A stretch of DNA of 64,000 nucleotides from contig NZ_JODR01000006.1 in NCBI RefSeq assembly GCF_000725885.1, forward strand, positions 62,001-126,000, given 5' to 3'. Below the pieces are notes generated by a model. That model was not told the origin of the DNA. It saw nothing but the letters and a program-made list of their open reading frames with translations, and made no database searches. Origin of the DNA: Streptomyces albus subsp. albus. Its GTDB lineage: Bacteria; Actinomycetota; Actinomycetes; Streptomycetales; Streptomycetaceae. Position numbers and translations under genes: made by a program. Positions 33,784-41,556 of the stretch are shown here, piece after piece. Position 1 is the first letter of the stretch. Each line of letters starts with the position of its first letter.

Positions 33784-34938
33784 TCAGTGCCGCTGCGTAC
33801 CCGCCGCGAAACGGCGCGGGTCCAGGGCTGCGATGTCGTGGTGGGTGCTGCCGCTCATGACGAGGTCGGCGGCGATCTCCCCGAAGACCGGGGCGAGTTT
33901 GAACCCGTGCCCGGAGAAACCGGTCAGGACGGTGGCGTTCGCGGCACCGGGGAGGGCGCCCACGAGGGGGTGCTCGTCGGGGGTGAACCCCTCCGCGTAG
34001 GTGCTGATGCGCACCGGATGCGGGATCAGCCCGGGCAGCAGCCGTTCGACCGCCGCCGAGGCGGCCAGCGCGAAATCGGTGCCGGCACCGCGCGGCAGCG
34101 CCTCCGGGCTGTCCAGGCCGGGCCAGCCGAGGTGGTGCGGCACGATCTTGACGGCCACCCCGTCGAGCAGGGGGAAGCAGGAGAAGCCGGCCGAGCTGTG
34201 CCGGCGGATCGCGATGGGCAGCCGGTCGGGCCGGTGGGCTGCCGGGTCCCGGGCGGCGAACCAGCAGGCGGTGATCAGCCGGGCCTCCACCGGAAGACCG
34301 TCGAGCGGCGCCAGTTGCGGCGCCCAGGGGCCCGGCGTGAGGACGAGATGGTCGACGTCGTGGTGCTCGCCCTGGGCCGTGACGCGCCATCCGGTCGCCG
34401 TCTCGGCGTACTCCTCCACGTGCTGGTAGGAGAGGATGCGCGCGCCGTGGTGTGCGGCGGCGTCCAGGGCGCCCTGGACGGAGGGTTCGGGACGCAGGAC
34501 GCCCGCGTCGGGGTCGAGGAAGGCGATCTCGTCCGGATCGAGCCGGTGCTGCGGGAAGCGTTCGGCGGCGGCGGACGCGTCGAGCACCTCGTGGGCAAGA
34601 CCCGCCTCGTCCGCGCAGCGCCGTACCGCGGCCAGATCGGGCTCGTCGGGCGATCCGATCGTCAGGCCGCCGCACATCGTCAGCAGCGCTCGGCCGCTCT
34701 CGGCCTCCAGGGCCCGCCACAGCCGGTGCGCCCGGCGCAGCAGGGGCACGTAGGAGGCACCCTCCTTGTAGACGGTGCGGAAGATGCGGGACTCGCCTGC
34801 CGAGGCGCCGCGGTCGTGCCCGGGGCCGTGGCTGTCGAAGGCGAGGACGTGTGCGCCTCGCGCGGCGAGCTGCCAGGCCGCCATGGCGCCGATGACGCCG
34901 GTTCCGACTATCGCCACACGGGGCGCCGATGCCGTCAT
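33784..34938 (-). CDS. N-methyl-L-tryptophan/sarcosine oxidase-like flavoprotein
   Basis: 384 residues. VAIVGTGVIGAMAAWQLAARG binds FAD; AFDSHGPGHDRGASAGESRIFRT is the hallmark of monomeric sarcosine oxidase and N-methyltryptophan oxidase (SolA), and VLTGFSGHGFKLAPVFGEIA closes the FAD site. The Cys that covalently binds FAD in MSOX would lie in FSGHGFKL; here it is not Cys, so non-covalent FAD is likely. It oxidatively demethylates or oxidises an N-methyl or other secondary amino acid, with release of peroxide. It is probably controlled by the HutC-type regulator just upstream. Confidence 0.82.
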   Translation of the reverse strand: MTASAPRVAIVGTGVIGAMAAWQLAARGAHVLAFDSHGPGHDRGASAGESRIFRTVYKEGASYVPLLRRAHRLWRALEAESGRALLTMCGGLTIGSPDEPDLAAVRRCADEAGLAHEVLDASAAAERFPQHRLDPDEIAFLDPDAGVLRPEPSVQGALDAAAHHGARILSYQHVEEYAETATGWRVTAQGEHHDVDHLVLTPGPWAPQLAPLDGLPVEARLITACWFAARDPAAHRPDRLPIAIRRHSSAGFSCFPLLDGVAVKIVPHHLGWPGLDSPEALPRGAGTDFALAASAAVERLLPGLIPHPVRISTYAEGFTPDEHPLVGALPGAANATVLTGFSGHGFKLAPVFGEIAADLVMSGSTHHDIAALDPRRFAAGTQRH

Positions 34939-34990
34939 GAAAGCTCCTTCGGGGAGCGTGCGGACACGCGGTACGGGGGTGGGGTGGTCG

Positions 34991-35704
34991 TCACTCGTCG
35001 CGGAGCGACTGCTCGATGTAGAACTCCATGAGTCCGGGCCGCATCAGGTAGGCGGCCGACTCGGCGAGTTCGCCGTTCTCCAGCCAGGTGAGACGGCGCT
35101 GGCGCAGTACGGGGACGCCGGGCTCGCAGTCGAGCAGTTCGGCGTCGCCCGCGTCGAGCAGAACGGGGTCGAGGTACATCCGCGAGGTGGCGACGGGCAC
35201 CTGCTGGGCGCGGAAGTACGAGATCACGGTCAGATGGGCCAGGTCCTCCTCCAGCAGGCGCGGGGCCAGCGCGAAGGGGACGGTCGTGTACTCCAGGGCG
35301 AGAGGGGTCTCCTCGGCGTCGAACTTGCGGCGGACCAGATGGTGCACCGGCGTCTCACCGTCCAGGGCGGGTACCGGGGGTGTCACCTGCGCCGCGGGTA
35401 CGACGGCGGCGTGCCGCACTTCGTGCCGTCCCGGGATCTCCGGGCCGGTCAGCCGGGGGTTGACGAAGCGGAGCAGGTTCTCCTTGCGGACGCTGTCGGC
35501 CACGAAGGTGCCCCGGCGGCGGTGCCGTTCGACGAGCCCCGCCTGGGCCAGTTCGTGCAGGACCCGCTGCGCGGTGGCGCGGCCGATCCCGTACTGCTCC
35601 CGCAGCTCGGCCTCGGTGGGGAGCCGGGTGCCGGGCGGCAGTTCCCCGGATCTGATGCGGGCTTCCCACTCGCTGCGGATCCGGAGGTACAACGGTGCTG
35701 ACAT
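34991..35704 (-). CDS. GntR/HutC-family regulator
   Basis: 237 residues from ATG 35704. The winged helix LYLRIRSEWEARIRSGEL, then LREQYGIGRATAQRVLHELAQ, then RRGTFVAD; a UTRA ligand domain follows, ending YLMRPGLMEFYIEQSL. It lies 52 bp upstream of the SolA-like oxidase on the same strand, so it probably controls this oxidase (and perhaps the symporter) and itself through the TTGACCGGTCAA palindrome 25 bp upstream of its start. Confidence 0.85.
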   Translation of the reverse strand: MSAPLYLRIRSEWEARIRSGELPPGTRLPTEAELREQYGIGRATAQRVLHELAQAGLVERHRRRGTFVADSVRKENLLRFVNPRLTGPEIPGRHEVRHAAVVPAAQVTPPVPALDGETPVHHLVRRKFDAEETPLALEYTTVPFALAPRLLEEDLAHLTVISYFRAQQVPVATSRMYLDPVLLDAGDAELLDCEPGVPVLRQRRLTWLENGELAESAAYLMRPGLMEFYIEQSLRDE

Positions 35705-35705
35705 G

Positions 35706-35740
35706 AATTGACCGTAGTAGTGGCTCAATTGACCGGTCAA
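35706..35740. promoter_or_regulatory. Candidate HutC operator
   Basis: TTGACCGGTCAA (35729-35740) is a perfect 12-bp palindrome, and AATTGACCG occurs twice (35706, 35728), 22 bp apart, i.e. on the same helix face. Both are immediately upstream of the regulator's start, as expected for autoregulation. Confidence 0.65.
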
Positions 35741-35890
35741 TACCTCGGCAGCGAGGGAAAGCGAAACGCCCCACCCGGCCCCCGGAACCCCGGAGGCCGC
35801 CGGTACGACGGCGACGGCAGCCACCGACCACGCGCCCCGCCCCTCCGACGCCACCACCGTCACCGACACCACCCGGCGCCGGCCCGGCAT

Positions 35891-35926
35891 CCGGGCCGGA
35901 GTCCGGGCCGGAGTCCGGGCCGGAGT
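35891..35926. repeat. 12-bp tandem repeat, three copies
   Basis: CCGGGCCGGAGT occurs three times in perfect tandem in the non-coding stretch downstream of the FAD monooxygenase. It is too short for a CRISPR or iteron array and is probably slippage DNA. Confidence 0.7.
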
Positions 35927-36087
35927 CCGCCCGGTGTCCCGCATAGGTGTCCGGCGGCGAGGCCGACAGCACCGCGGGAGCCCGCGCGGCCGGAGCGGTG
36001 CGAGCGACAGGGACCGTCCGGGCGAACGGACCGCCATGTGCGCCGGGGCCGCTCCGGGCGGCCCCCTCCGGCGCCCGGCGGGAGGGC

Positions 36088-37572
36088 TCAGCCCACGTGA
36101 GCTGCCAGGGCCGCTCGGACGGCATCCGGGGAAGCGGCGTCCGCGGCCCAGGCCGCGTAGCCGTCGGGGCGGACCAGGAGGGCCGTACGGCGGTCGCTCG
36201 CCCAGTGGGCGACGGTCAGCCGGTCCGGATCGACGTGCACCGGGGCGGACGCGTCCGTTCCGGCACGCCCCTTCCCCGGCAGGATCAGTACGAACCTGCC
36301 GCCGCACAGGGCCTCGTGCAGACGGCCCCCTCCGGCGAGCGCCACATCGGGCACCCGGGTGCCGGCCAGGCGGTGGGCGCCGCGGGGTGACGGATAGCGG
36401 TAGCCGATGCCGGTAATGCGGCCCGTCAGCATGCGGCGGGCCGGGCCGACGGCGCCGAGGAAGGTGGTGAGGGCCGCGCGGAAGGCGCGGGCCGGGGGCG
36501 TCTTGGCCATGGCCAGACGGACGATGCCGCCGCTGCTGCGCAGCACCGAGGTGCCGATGGGGTGCCGTTCGGCGTGGTAGGAGTCCAGCAGCGATTCCGG
36601 TGCGCGGCCCGCGAGGACCTGGGCCAGTTTCCAGCTGAGGTTCGCCGCGTCCTGGAGCCCCGTGTTGAGGCCCTGTCCTCCGGCGGGGGTGTGGACATGC
36701 GCGGCGTCACCGGCGAGGAAGACACGCCCGACGCGGTAGGCGGGCACCTGGCGTTCGTCGCTGTGGAAGCGGGACATCCAGCGGGCGTCGTGCATGCCGA
36801 AGTCCCGGCCGAGGGCGAGCCGGGTGAGTTCCTTGACCTCGTCGAGGGCGAGGGGCGTGTCGTCGGGCACGTCGCGGCCCCGGTGCCAGGCCACCACGCG
36901 GTGGTAGCCGTCGCCGAAGGGGGCGAGAAAGGCGAAGACGTCCTTCTTGGCCGCGGCCGTCAGCAGGGACTCGGGCTCCTCGGCGAGCCGGACGTCCGCC
37001 AGGACGACGGACCGGATGACGGAACGCCCGGGGAAGGGCAGGCCGACGGCGGCGCGTACCGCGCTGCGCATGCCGTCCGTGCCCGCCACGTAGGAGGCCC
37101 GCAGCTCCGCCGGGTGCCCGGCCGCATCACGCGTGCTGACGGTGACACCGGTCGCGTCCTGCGAGAGTCCGGTCATCTCGGTCCGGTGGCGGAAGTCCAC
37201 CCCGGCGTCGGCGGCGCGCCGGCGCAGCACCTTCTCCACCTCGTACTGCGGGACGACGAGCAGGTGCGGAAAGGTGCTGGGCAGGGTGTCGAGAGACAAG
37301 GTCATCCGGCCGAAGAGGCGCACGCGCGACAGGGGCCGCCCGACAGCCTCCAGCGAACTGGCGAGGCCGCGCGCGTCGAGCTGTTCGAGGGTGCGGGCGT
37401 GCACGACGAACGACCGGGAGAGGTTGCTGATCTCCTGCGCCCGCTTCTCCAGGAGGGTGACGCGGACACCGGCCGCCGCCAGGTCGCCCGCCAGGAGGAG
37501 ACCGGTGGGGCCGGCGCCGACGACGATCACGTCGGGGCCGGTGGTGCCGCTCGTGCCGAAGGAGTCGCTCAT
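36088..37572 (-). CDS. FAD-dependent aromatic hydroxylase-type monooxygenase (PheA/TfdB group)
   Basis: 494 residues from ATG 37572 (GGGAGG upstream). GxGxxG in VIVVGAGPTGLLLAGDLAAAG; the second motif near VAGTDGMRSAVR; FAD-ribityl motif RVFLAGDAAHVHTPAGGQG. A thioredoxin-like C-terminal domain follows (GGRFVLILPGKGR, then VHVDPDRLTVA). This is the class A flavin hydroxylase layout seen in phenol hydroxylases, RdmE-type anthracycline hydroxylases and Rox rifampicin monooxygenases. It is divergent from a TetR gene, with operator copies between, indicating induction by its aromatic substrate or an antibiotic. Confidence 0.85.
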   Translation of the reverse strand: MSDSFGTSGTTGPDVIVVGAGPTGLLLAGDLAAAGVRVTLLEKRAQEISNLSRSFVVHARTLEQLDARGLASSLEAVGRPLSRVRLFGRMTLSLDTLPSTFPHLLVVPQYEVEKVLRRRAADAGVDFRHRTEMTGLSQDATGVTVSTRDAAGHPAELRASYVAGTDGMRSAVRAAVGLPFPGRSVIRSVVLADVRLAEEPESLLTAAAKKDVFAFLAPFGDGYHRVVAWHRGRDVPDDTPLALDEVKELTRLALGRDFGMHDARWMSRFHSDERQVPAYRVGRVFLAGDAAHVHTPAGGQGLNTGLQDAANLSWKLAQVLAGRAPESLLDSYHAERHPIGTSVLRSSGGIVRLAMAKTPPARAFRAALTTFLGAVGPARRMLTGRITGIGYRYPSPRGAHRLAGTRVPDVALAGGGRLHEALCGGRFVLILPGKGRAGTDASAPVHVDPDRLTVAHWASDRRTALLVRPDGYAAWAADAASPDAVRAALAAHVG

Positions 37573-37589
37573 CGGGGACCTCCCGGGTG

Positions 37590-37672
37590 CCAACAGCGGT
37601 TGGCCAACACTTGTTGACCACCTTGTCTCCAAGGTAGCCCGCCCTTCCAGGAGCGGTCAACACTTGTTGGCC
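37590..37672. promoter_or_regulatory. Two TetR operators plus a degenerate third
   Basis: GGCCAACACTTGTTGACC (37602-37619) and GGTCAACACTTGTTGGCC (37655-37672) share a 12-bp core; a weaker palindrome CCAAC-AGCG-GTTGG (37590-37603) abuts the first. One copy lies next to the monooxygenase start, the other next to the TetR promoter, so one repressor can shut both genes. Confidence 0.8.
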
Positions 37673-37686
37673 CACAGTCGTGGGCA

Positions 37687-37692
37687 TACTCT
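37687..37692 (+). promoter_or_regulatory. Leaderless-type -10 box of tetR
   Basis: TACTCT followed by exactly 7 nt and GTG 37700; no ribosome site is seen. This fixes the likely start at 37700 rather than GTG 37694. Confidence 0.5.
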
Positions 37693-37699
37693 CGTGCAC

Positions 37700-38281
37700 G
37701 TGATTGACGGCAAGCACCCCGCCCCGCGCCCCCGCCGCTCCGACGCGACCCGGACCGCGATCCTCGACGCCGCCCGCGAGCGTTTCGCGGCGGACGGCTA
37801 CGAGCGCGCCACCATCCGCGCCATCGCCAAGGACGCCGGCATCGACCCGTCCATGGTGATGCGGTACTACGGCAACAAGGAGGGGCTGTTCGCCGCCGCC
37901 GTCGCCATCGATCTGCGGCTGCCGGACCTGACCACCGTCCCGCACACGGACATCGGCCGGACGATGGTGGCGCACCTGCTCGCCGTCTGGGAGGAGAACG
38001 AGGTTCTGACCGCGGTGCTGCGCGTCGGCGCGACCAACCAGGCCGGGGCCGAACGCATGCGGCTCATCTTCCAGGACCAGCTCGTCCCCGCCGTCCGGGC
38101 CGTGACCGCCGACCCGGACGGGGCCCCCGCCCGGGCCGCCCTGGTCGCCTCCCAGCTCCTGGGCTTCGCCCTGACCCGCTACGTGCTGCGCTTCCCCGCG
38201 ACCGTGGCCCTCTCCCGCACGGAGGTCATCGACTGGCTGGCCCCCACGGTGCAGCGCTACGTGACCGAGGCCCTGCCCTGA
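37700..38281 (+). CDS. TetR-family repressor of the flavin monooxygenase
   Basis: 193 residues from GTG 37700. The helix-turn-helix is TRTAILDAARERFAADGY, then TIRAIAKDAGIDPSMVMRYYGN. The C-terminal domain resembles the TetR_C_17-like group (LAVWEENEVLTAVLRVGATN). Divergent orientation and the shared duplicated palindrome show it controls the neighbouring hydroxylase. It ends with a clear terminator at 38305. Confidence 0.87.
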   Translation: MIDGKHPAPRPRRSDATRTAILDAARERFAADGYERATIRAIAKDAGIDPSMVMRYYGNKEGLFAAAVAIDLRLPDLTTVPHTDIGRTMVAHLLAVWEENEVLTAVLRVGATNQAGAERMRLIFQDQLVPAVRAVTADPDGAPARAALVASQLLGFALTRYVLRFPATVALSRTEVIDWLAPTVQRYVTEALP

Positions 38282-38304
38282 CGCCGCCCCGGGAAGGCCG
38301 GCCA

Positions 38305-38329
38305 CCGCCCGCACGGCAGGTGCGGGCGG
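38305..38329 (+). terminator. Terminator after tetR
   Basis: Perfect 10-bp stem CCGCCCGCAC with a 5-nt loop (GGCAG), 23 bp past the tetR stop. Confidence 0.75.
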
Positions 38330-38516
38330 CCCACGAGCGGAACCTTCCATTCCGGCGCCGGTCCACCCGCGGGAGGCGATGATGGGGAGCCGCGCCGGGT
38401 GACGGCCACGGCCCCCGGGCCGGGGCCGGACGCCGGCCCGGGGCGAGCCCCGGCGACGGCGGAGACGGCCGCACGGCGGCGACCGAGCAGTTCCGCAGAC
38501 CCGCAAGGAGGAAGCA

Positions 38517-39014
38517 GTGAACGCACAGCGCCCCCGGAAGGACGGGGAGGATCCGGCCTCCGGCGCCGGGCCGGCCGGCGGGACACCCGCCGCGCCCTTC
38601 GACCCGCGCGCACTTCTCGCGGAGGCGAGGCTGGGCGTGCTGGCCACCATCAAGGCGGACGGCCGGCCCCAGCTCTCCCCCGTCATGCCCTTCTACGACC
38701 GGGATACCGACACCCTTCATGTGTCGATGACCGAAGGGCGGGCCAAGACCGCCAATCTGCGCCGGGACCCCCGGGCCTCGCTGGAGGTCACCGGCCCCGA
38801 CGGGCGGGAGTGGGCCACCGCCGAGGGCACGGCGGAACTCGTGGGGCCGGGCACCGATCCGCACGGAGCGGAGGTCGACGCTCTGGTGGAGTACTACCGG
38901 CGTGCCGCCGGGGAGCACCCGGACTGGGACGAGTACCGGGCGACGATGGTCACCGACCGCAGGGTGCTGATGACGATGAAGGTCGACCACGTGTACGGAG
39001 CCAGGCTCGGCTGA
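38517..39014 (+). CDS. PPOX-class F420-dependent oxidoreductase-like protein
   Basis: 165 residues from GTG 38517 (AAGGAGG 5 nt upstream). A Gly/Ala/Pro-rich start of about 28 residues precedes the split barrel: ARLGVLATIKADGRPQLSPV, then LHVSMTEGRAKTANLRRDPRASL (phosphate/F420 contact region), then YRATMVTDRRVLMTMKVDHV. This matches actinobacterial F420 oxidoreductases of the deazaflavin nitroreductase/biliverdin-reductase type. The substrate is unknown. A 14-bp stem terminator follows. Confidence 0.8.
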   Translation: MNAQRPRKDGEDPASGAGPAGGTPAAPFDPRALLAEARLGVLATIKADGRPQLSPVMPFYDRDTDTLHVSMTEGRAKTANLRRDPRASLEVTGPDGREWATAEGTAELVGPGTDPHGAEVDALVEYYRRAAGEHPDWDEYRATMVTDRRVLMTMKVDHVYGARLG

Positions 39015-39028
39015 CGGCACGTCACCCG

Positions 39029-39067
39029 TCCGGCCCGGCCCGACGCCTCCGCGCGGGCCGGGCCGGA
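39029..39067. terminator. Bidirectional terminator
   Basis: Perfect 14-bp stem (TCCGGCCCGGCCCG, 39029-39042, with 39054-39067) between the convergent F420 enzyme and the 408-residue unknown protein. Confidence 0.8.
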
Positions 39068-39099
39068 TCGCCGGGGCGTCGGGTGATTGACACTTCGTC

Positions 39100-40326
39100 T
39101 CATTCCGGGGTGTGCGGCCACCAGCCCGCGAGGATCTCCTCCCATTCCCCGCAGTCGTCCGGGTCGCCGCGCCACACACCGAGGGGCCGGTGGTCCGTGA
39201 CGACGTCCCGCAGCCACAGCGTCGCGTCCGGCACCCATCCCGCCAGCATGGTGTGACCGTCCCCGACGGGCTGGGCCAGCCCGCAGGTCGCGAGGAAGCC
39301 GCCGACCGTGACGTGCACCCCGTCGTAGTGCCCGGCGACCGCCGCCCAGTCGGGCAGGTACCAGGGGCCGTCCACGTCGCCCCAGTCCCGCCACTCCCCG
39401 TCGTGACTGCTCGTCACCTCGCAGGGGAAGCGGGAGACGAGCCGCTGCCAGTCGCGGGGGCCGCGGATCTCGGCCACCCGCGCCCCGGCGTCCAGGGTGA
39501 GACGGGCGACAGAAGCGGCCGACTCGCCGAAGGGGAAGAACGTGTCGATGAAGTGGCCGAGTTCGAGGGCGGGGAGTCCGCCGCGCGGGCCGGTGGTCCA
39601 TGTGCCGGGTGCGAAGTCCGGTGCCGACCACCAGGTGGCCCCGAGGTTGCGCTCGCCTGGGCGGGGTGCCCCGCGGCGGCGGCGCTTGCCCTTCGTTCGC
39701 CCGGCGTCCCGCTCGTTCCGGGCGTGCCGCCGCGCCATCTCGCTGCGCATGGCCGCCTCCACACCAAAGAGCCCCCTTCCGGCGTGCTGCTCGCCGTGCC
39801 AGCCCTCCCACACGAGCTGCCGCTGGTCCGTCAGCTCGACGGGGTCCCACCACCAGGCCGTCGCCGGTGCCGCGGCCAGCGCCTCGGCGACCGGCCGCAG
39901 TTCCCCGGCGGCCGACGCGGTCAGCCGCCACAGTGCGACATCGCCGCCCCCGAAGCCGAACGACTCGGTGACGCCGGAGAGTCGCTCCATCATCGCGGCC
40001 TCGGACAGCTCCCCCAGCGAGCGCCACTCCCCCTTGGCGACGGTCTCCCGCAGGACGGCGCGCACCTCCCCGGCGTGCACGTCGCGCCAGTCCCTGCGCT
40101 TGCGGCGCCGTAGCGTGCGGGTCCGGGTGCCGCCTTCGGGGGTCTCCTCCACGGCGAACTTCAGCGTCCCCGGCACGTCCCCCAGGCCGAGCGCCGCGAA
40201 CAAGGTGTCCTCCAGGCAGTCGTCGGCGAACGTCCCGAGGAACTGCCGTCCCAGCGGCGCCCCCAGCAGCAGTTCGGCGCGCTCGGCGAGATCCGGTTCC
40301 GGCATCGTCCCGTTCGTTTCGTCCAC
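39100..40326 (-). CDS. Hypothetical 408-residue protein
   Basis: Soluble, with no signal peptide or membrane segment. Notable features are a basic patch (TLRRRKRRDWRD and GRTKGKRRRRG) in the middle third and a Trp-rich second half (WWSAPDFAPGTW, HDGEWRDWGDVDGPWYLPDW, ILAGWWPHTPE). GC codon usage is normal for the window, so it is a real gene. I recognise no family; the repeated W-G/D pattern suggests a beta domain. It has its own upstream region containing the 40371 repeat/terminator. Confidence 0.6.
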   Translation of the reverse strand: MDETNGTMPEPDLAERAELLLGAPLGRQFLGTFADDCLEDTLFAALGLGDVPGTLKFAVEETPEGGTRTRTLRRRKRRDWRDVHAGEVRAVLRETVAKGEWRSLGELSEAAMMERLSGVTESFGFGGGDVALWRLTASAAGELRPVAEALAAAPATAWWWDPVELTDQRQLVWEGWHGEQHAGRGLFGVEAAMRSEMARRHARNERDAGRTKGKRRRRGAPRPGERNLGATWWSAPDFAPGTWTTGPRGGLPALELGHFIDTFFPFGESAASVARLTLDAGARVAEIRGPRDWQRLVSRFPCEVTSSHDGEWRDWGDVDGPWYLPDWAAVAGHYDGVHVTVGGFLATCGLAQPVGDGHTMLAGWVPDATLWLRDVVTDHRPLGVWRGDPDDCGEWEEILAGWWPHTPE

Positions 40327-40370
40327 GGCCTCACCCTATGGAGTGAAAAGGTGGCGCCGCGACGGAAATT

Positions 40371-40406
40371 CCCCGGTGCCGTTCCCGTCCCCGGTGCCGT
40401 TCCCGT
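40371..40406. repeat. 18-bp tandem duplication
   Basis: CCCCGGTGCCGTTCCCGT occurs twice in tandem; the second copy forms the left arm of the terminator hairpin at 40397, so the stem arm has been duplicated. Confidence 0.7.
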
Positions 40407-40437
40407 CCCCGGGGCATGTGCCGGGGACGGGGAACGG
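40397..40437 (-). terminator. Terminator after thioredoxin-reductase-like gene
   Basis: A 16-bp stem starting CCGTTCCCGTCCCCGG pairs with 40421-40437 with a single bulged G; loop GGCATGTG. It lies 20 bp past the stop at 40457. Confidence 0.8.
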
Positions 40438-40456
40438 CAGCGGGCCCGGCCCTCCG

Positions 40457-41404
40457 TCAGGCGTCCGGGCGGGAACGGCGACGGGCGGGGGCCTGGTTCG
40501 TGTCGCCTACGCCCCGGGCCCCGTAGTAGTGGCCCAGGGCGGCCTCGGCGCCGGAGCCCTGCGCGGTGACGATGCGCTGGTAGCGGGCGGAGCGGAGGTC
40601 TCCCGCGACGAGGATGCGCGGATGCTGGGCGGCGGGGTCGCAGTAGCCGTCGGGGCCGGGCACCAGATCGCCGCCGAGCAGGGCGGGACGGGAGCCGAGG
40701 TTGCCGAGCAGTGTGGCGGTGCGCAGCGCACGGGCGGCGCCGTGCGCGGGGACGGCCGTGACGTGGAAGAGGCCGTCGTCCTCCTCGGTGACGGTCGCAC
40801 TCCGAACCTCGGTGAGCCGGACCCTGCTGTCGCCGGCCACCTCTTCCGTCTTGTGGGCGTCGGCGGCGGAGTGCAGTACGTCGAGGCGTACGGCGGCGTC
40901 CGGGTGGGCGCGCAGCCAGGTTCCGAGGGGGCGGTCGGCGCCCAGCACCACGGCGGGCGCCGCCCCGGACGCGATCCGCTCGGGCACGCTCCGCCACAGC
41001 GGAGGGAGCCGCAGTCCTCGCGGCGCGTCGAGCCACGGCACGTCGCCGGGGTCGGGTGCGGTGACGCCCGTCGCCACGAGCACGGCGTCCGCGGCCAGGA
41101 CGCGGCCGTCCGCCAGTTCCGTCTCCGTCCCCTCCTCGCACGCCCGCACCCGCAAAGCGCGCCCGGACACCAGGGTGCACCGGCCGGCGGCGCGGAGCCG
41201 GCCGATGTCCGCGGCCAGCGCCCGGGCGAGGGCGGCGCCGTCGGACCAGCCTCCGGGCACGTTGTCCAGCGCCCCGATCTCCGCGACCTTGCCGGCCACC
41301 CGCCCGGCCTCGACCAGCGTCGTCCGCAACCCGAGACCGGCCGCCATCAGTACGGCCGCGACACCCGCCGGCCCCCCGCCGACGACGGCCAGCTCCGCCC
41401 GCAT
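40457..41404 (-). CDS. Thioredoxin-reductase-like FAD/NAD(P) flavoprotein lacking the redox CxxC
   Basis: 315 residues from ATG 41404 (GGAGGAG upstream). FAD site: LAVVGGGPAGVAAVLMAAGLG; second FAD motif RILVAGDLRSARYQRIVTAQGSG near the C-terminus, as in TrxR and the small TrxR-like oxidases. The position where TrxR has its C-x-x-C (between the NAD-domain strands) contains DVPWLDAPRGLRL with no cysteine pair, so it cannot act as a disulfide reductase. NAD(P)-dependent flavin/ferredoxin reduction or a small-molecule oxidase role is more likely. Arg-rich C-terminus. Confidence 0.75.
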   Translation of the reverse strand: MRAELAVVGGGPAGVAAVLMAAGLGLRTTLVEAGRVAGKVAEIGALDNVPGGWSDGAALARALAADIGRLRAAGRCTLVSGRALRVRACEEGTETELADGRVLAADAVLVATGVTAPDPGDVPWLDAPRGLRLPPLWRSVPERIASGAAPAVVLGADRPLGTWLRAHPDAAVRLDVLHSAADAHKTEEVAGDSRVRLTEVRSATVTEEDDGLFHVTAVPAHGAARALRTATLLGNLGSRPALLGGDLVPGPDGYCDPAAQHPRILVAGDLRSARYQRIVTAQGSGAEAALGHYYGARGVGDTNQAPARRRSRPDA

Positions 41405-41556
41405 CCGCGACTCCTCCACCGTCTGTACGCCTCCCGGGAACGTCCGTCCGGCACCGGACCGGTGCGCCGGACCGGGTACCGGCCACCCTGTCACGAGCAC
41501 GCCGGGCAGCGTGCGGGGGAACGCGGCCGGACGGCGCCGGGTCAGAATGAGGTGTG

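Larger units (their letters stand above)
35705..36087. other. Intergenic region, 383 bp
   Basis: Apart from the operator near 35,706-35,740 and the 12-bp tandem repeat at 35,891, I see no gene. Both flanking genes are on the minus strand, so it is the 3' region of the FAD monooxygenase gene and the promoter of the HutC gene. Confidence 0.4.

Noticed and set aside
30659..34720. Very long minus-strand open frame (about 1350 codons) spanning the sialic-acid/oxidase region, and a 1078-codon plus-strand one (29626-32862)
   Set aside because: Both are Arg/Pro/Gly/His-rich antisense or off-frame shadows of real genes, produced by high-GC codon bias. No domain motifs, no ribosome sites.
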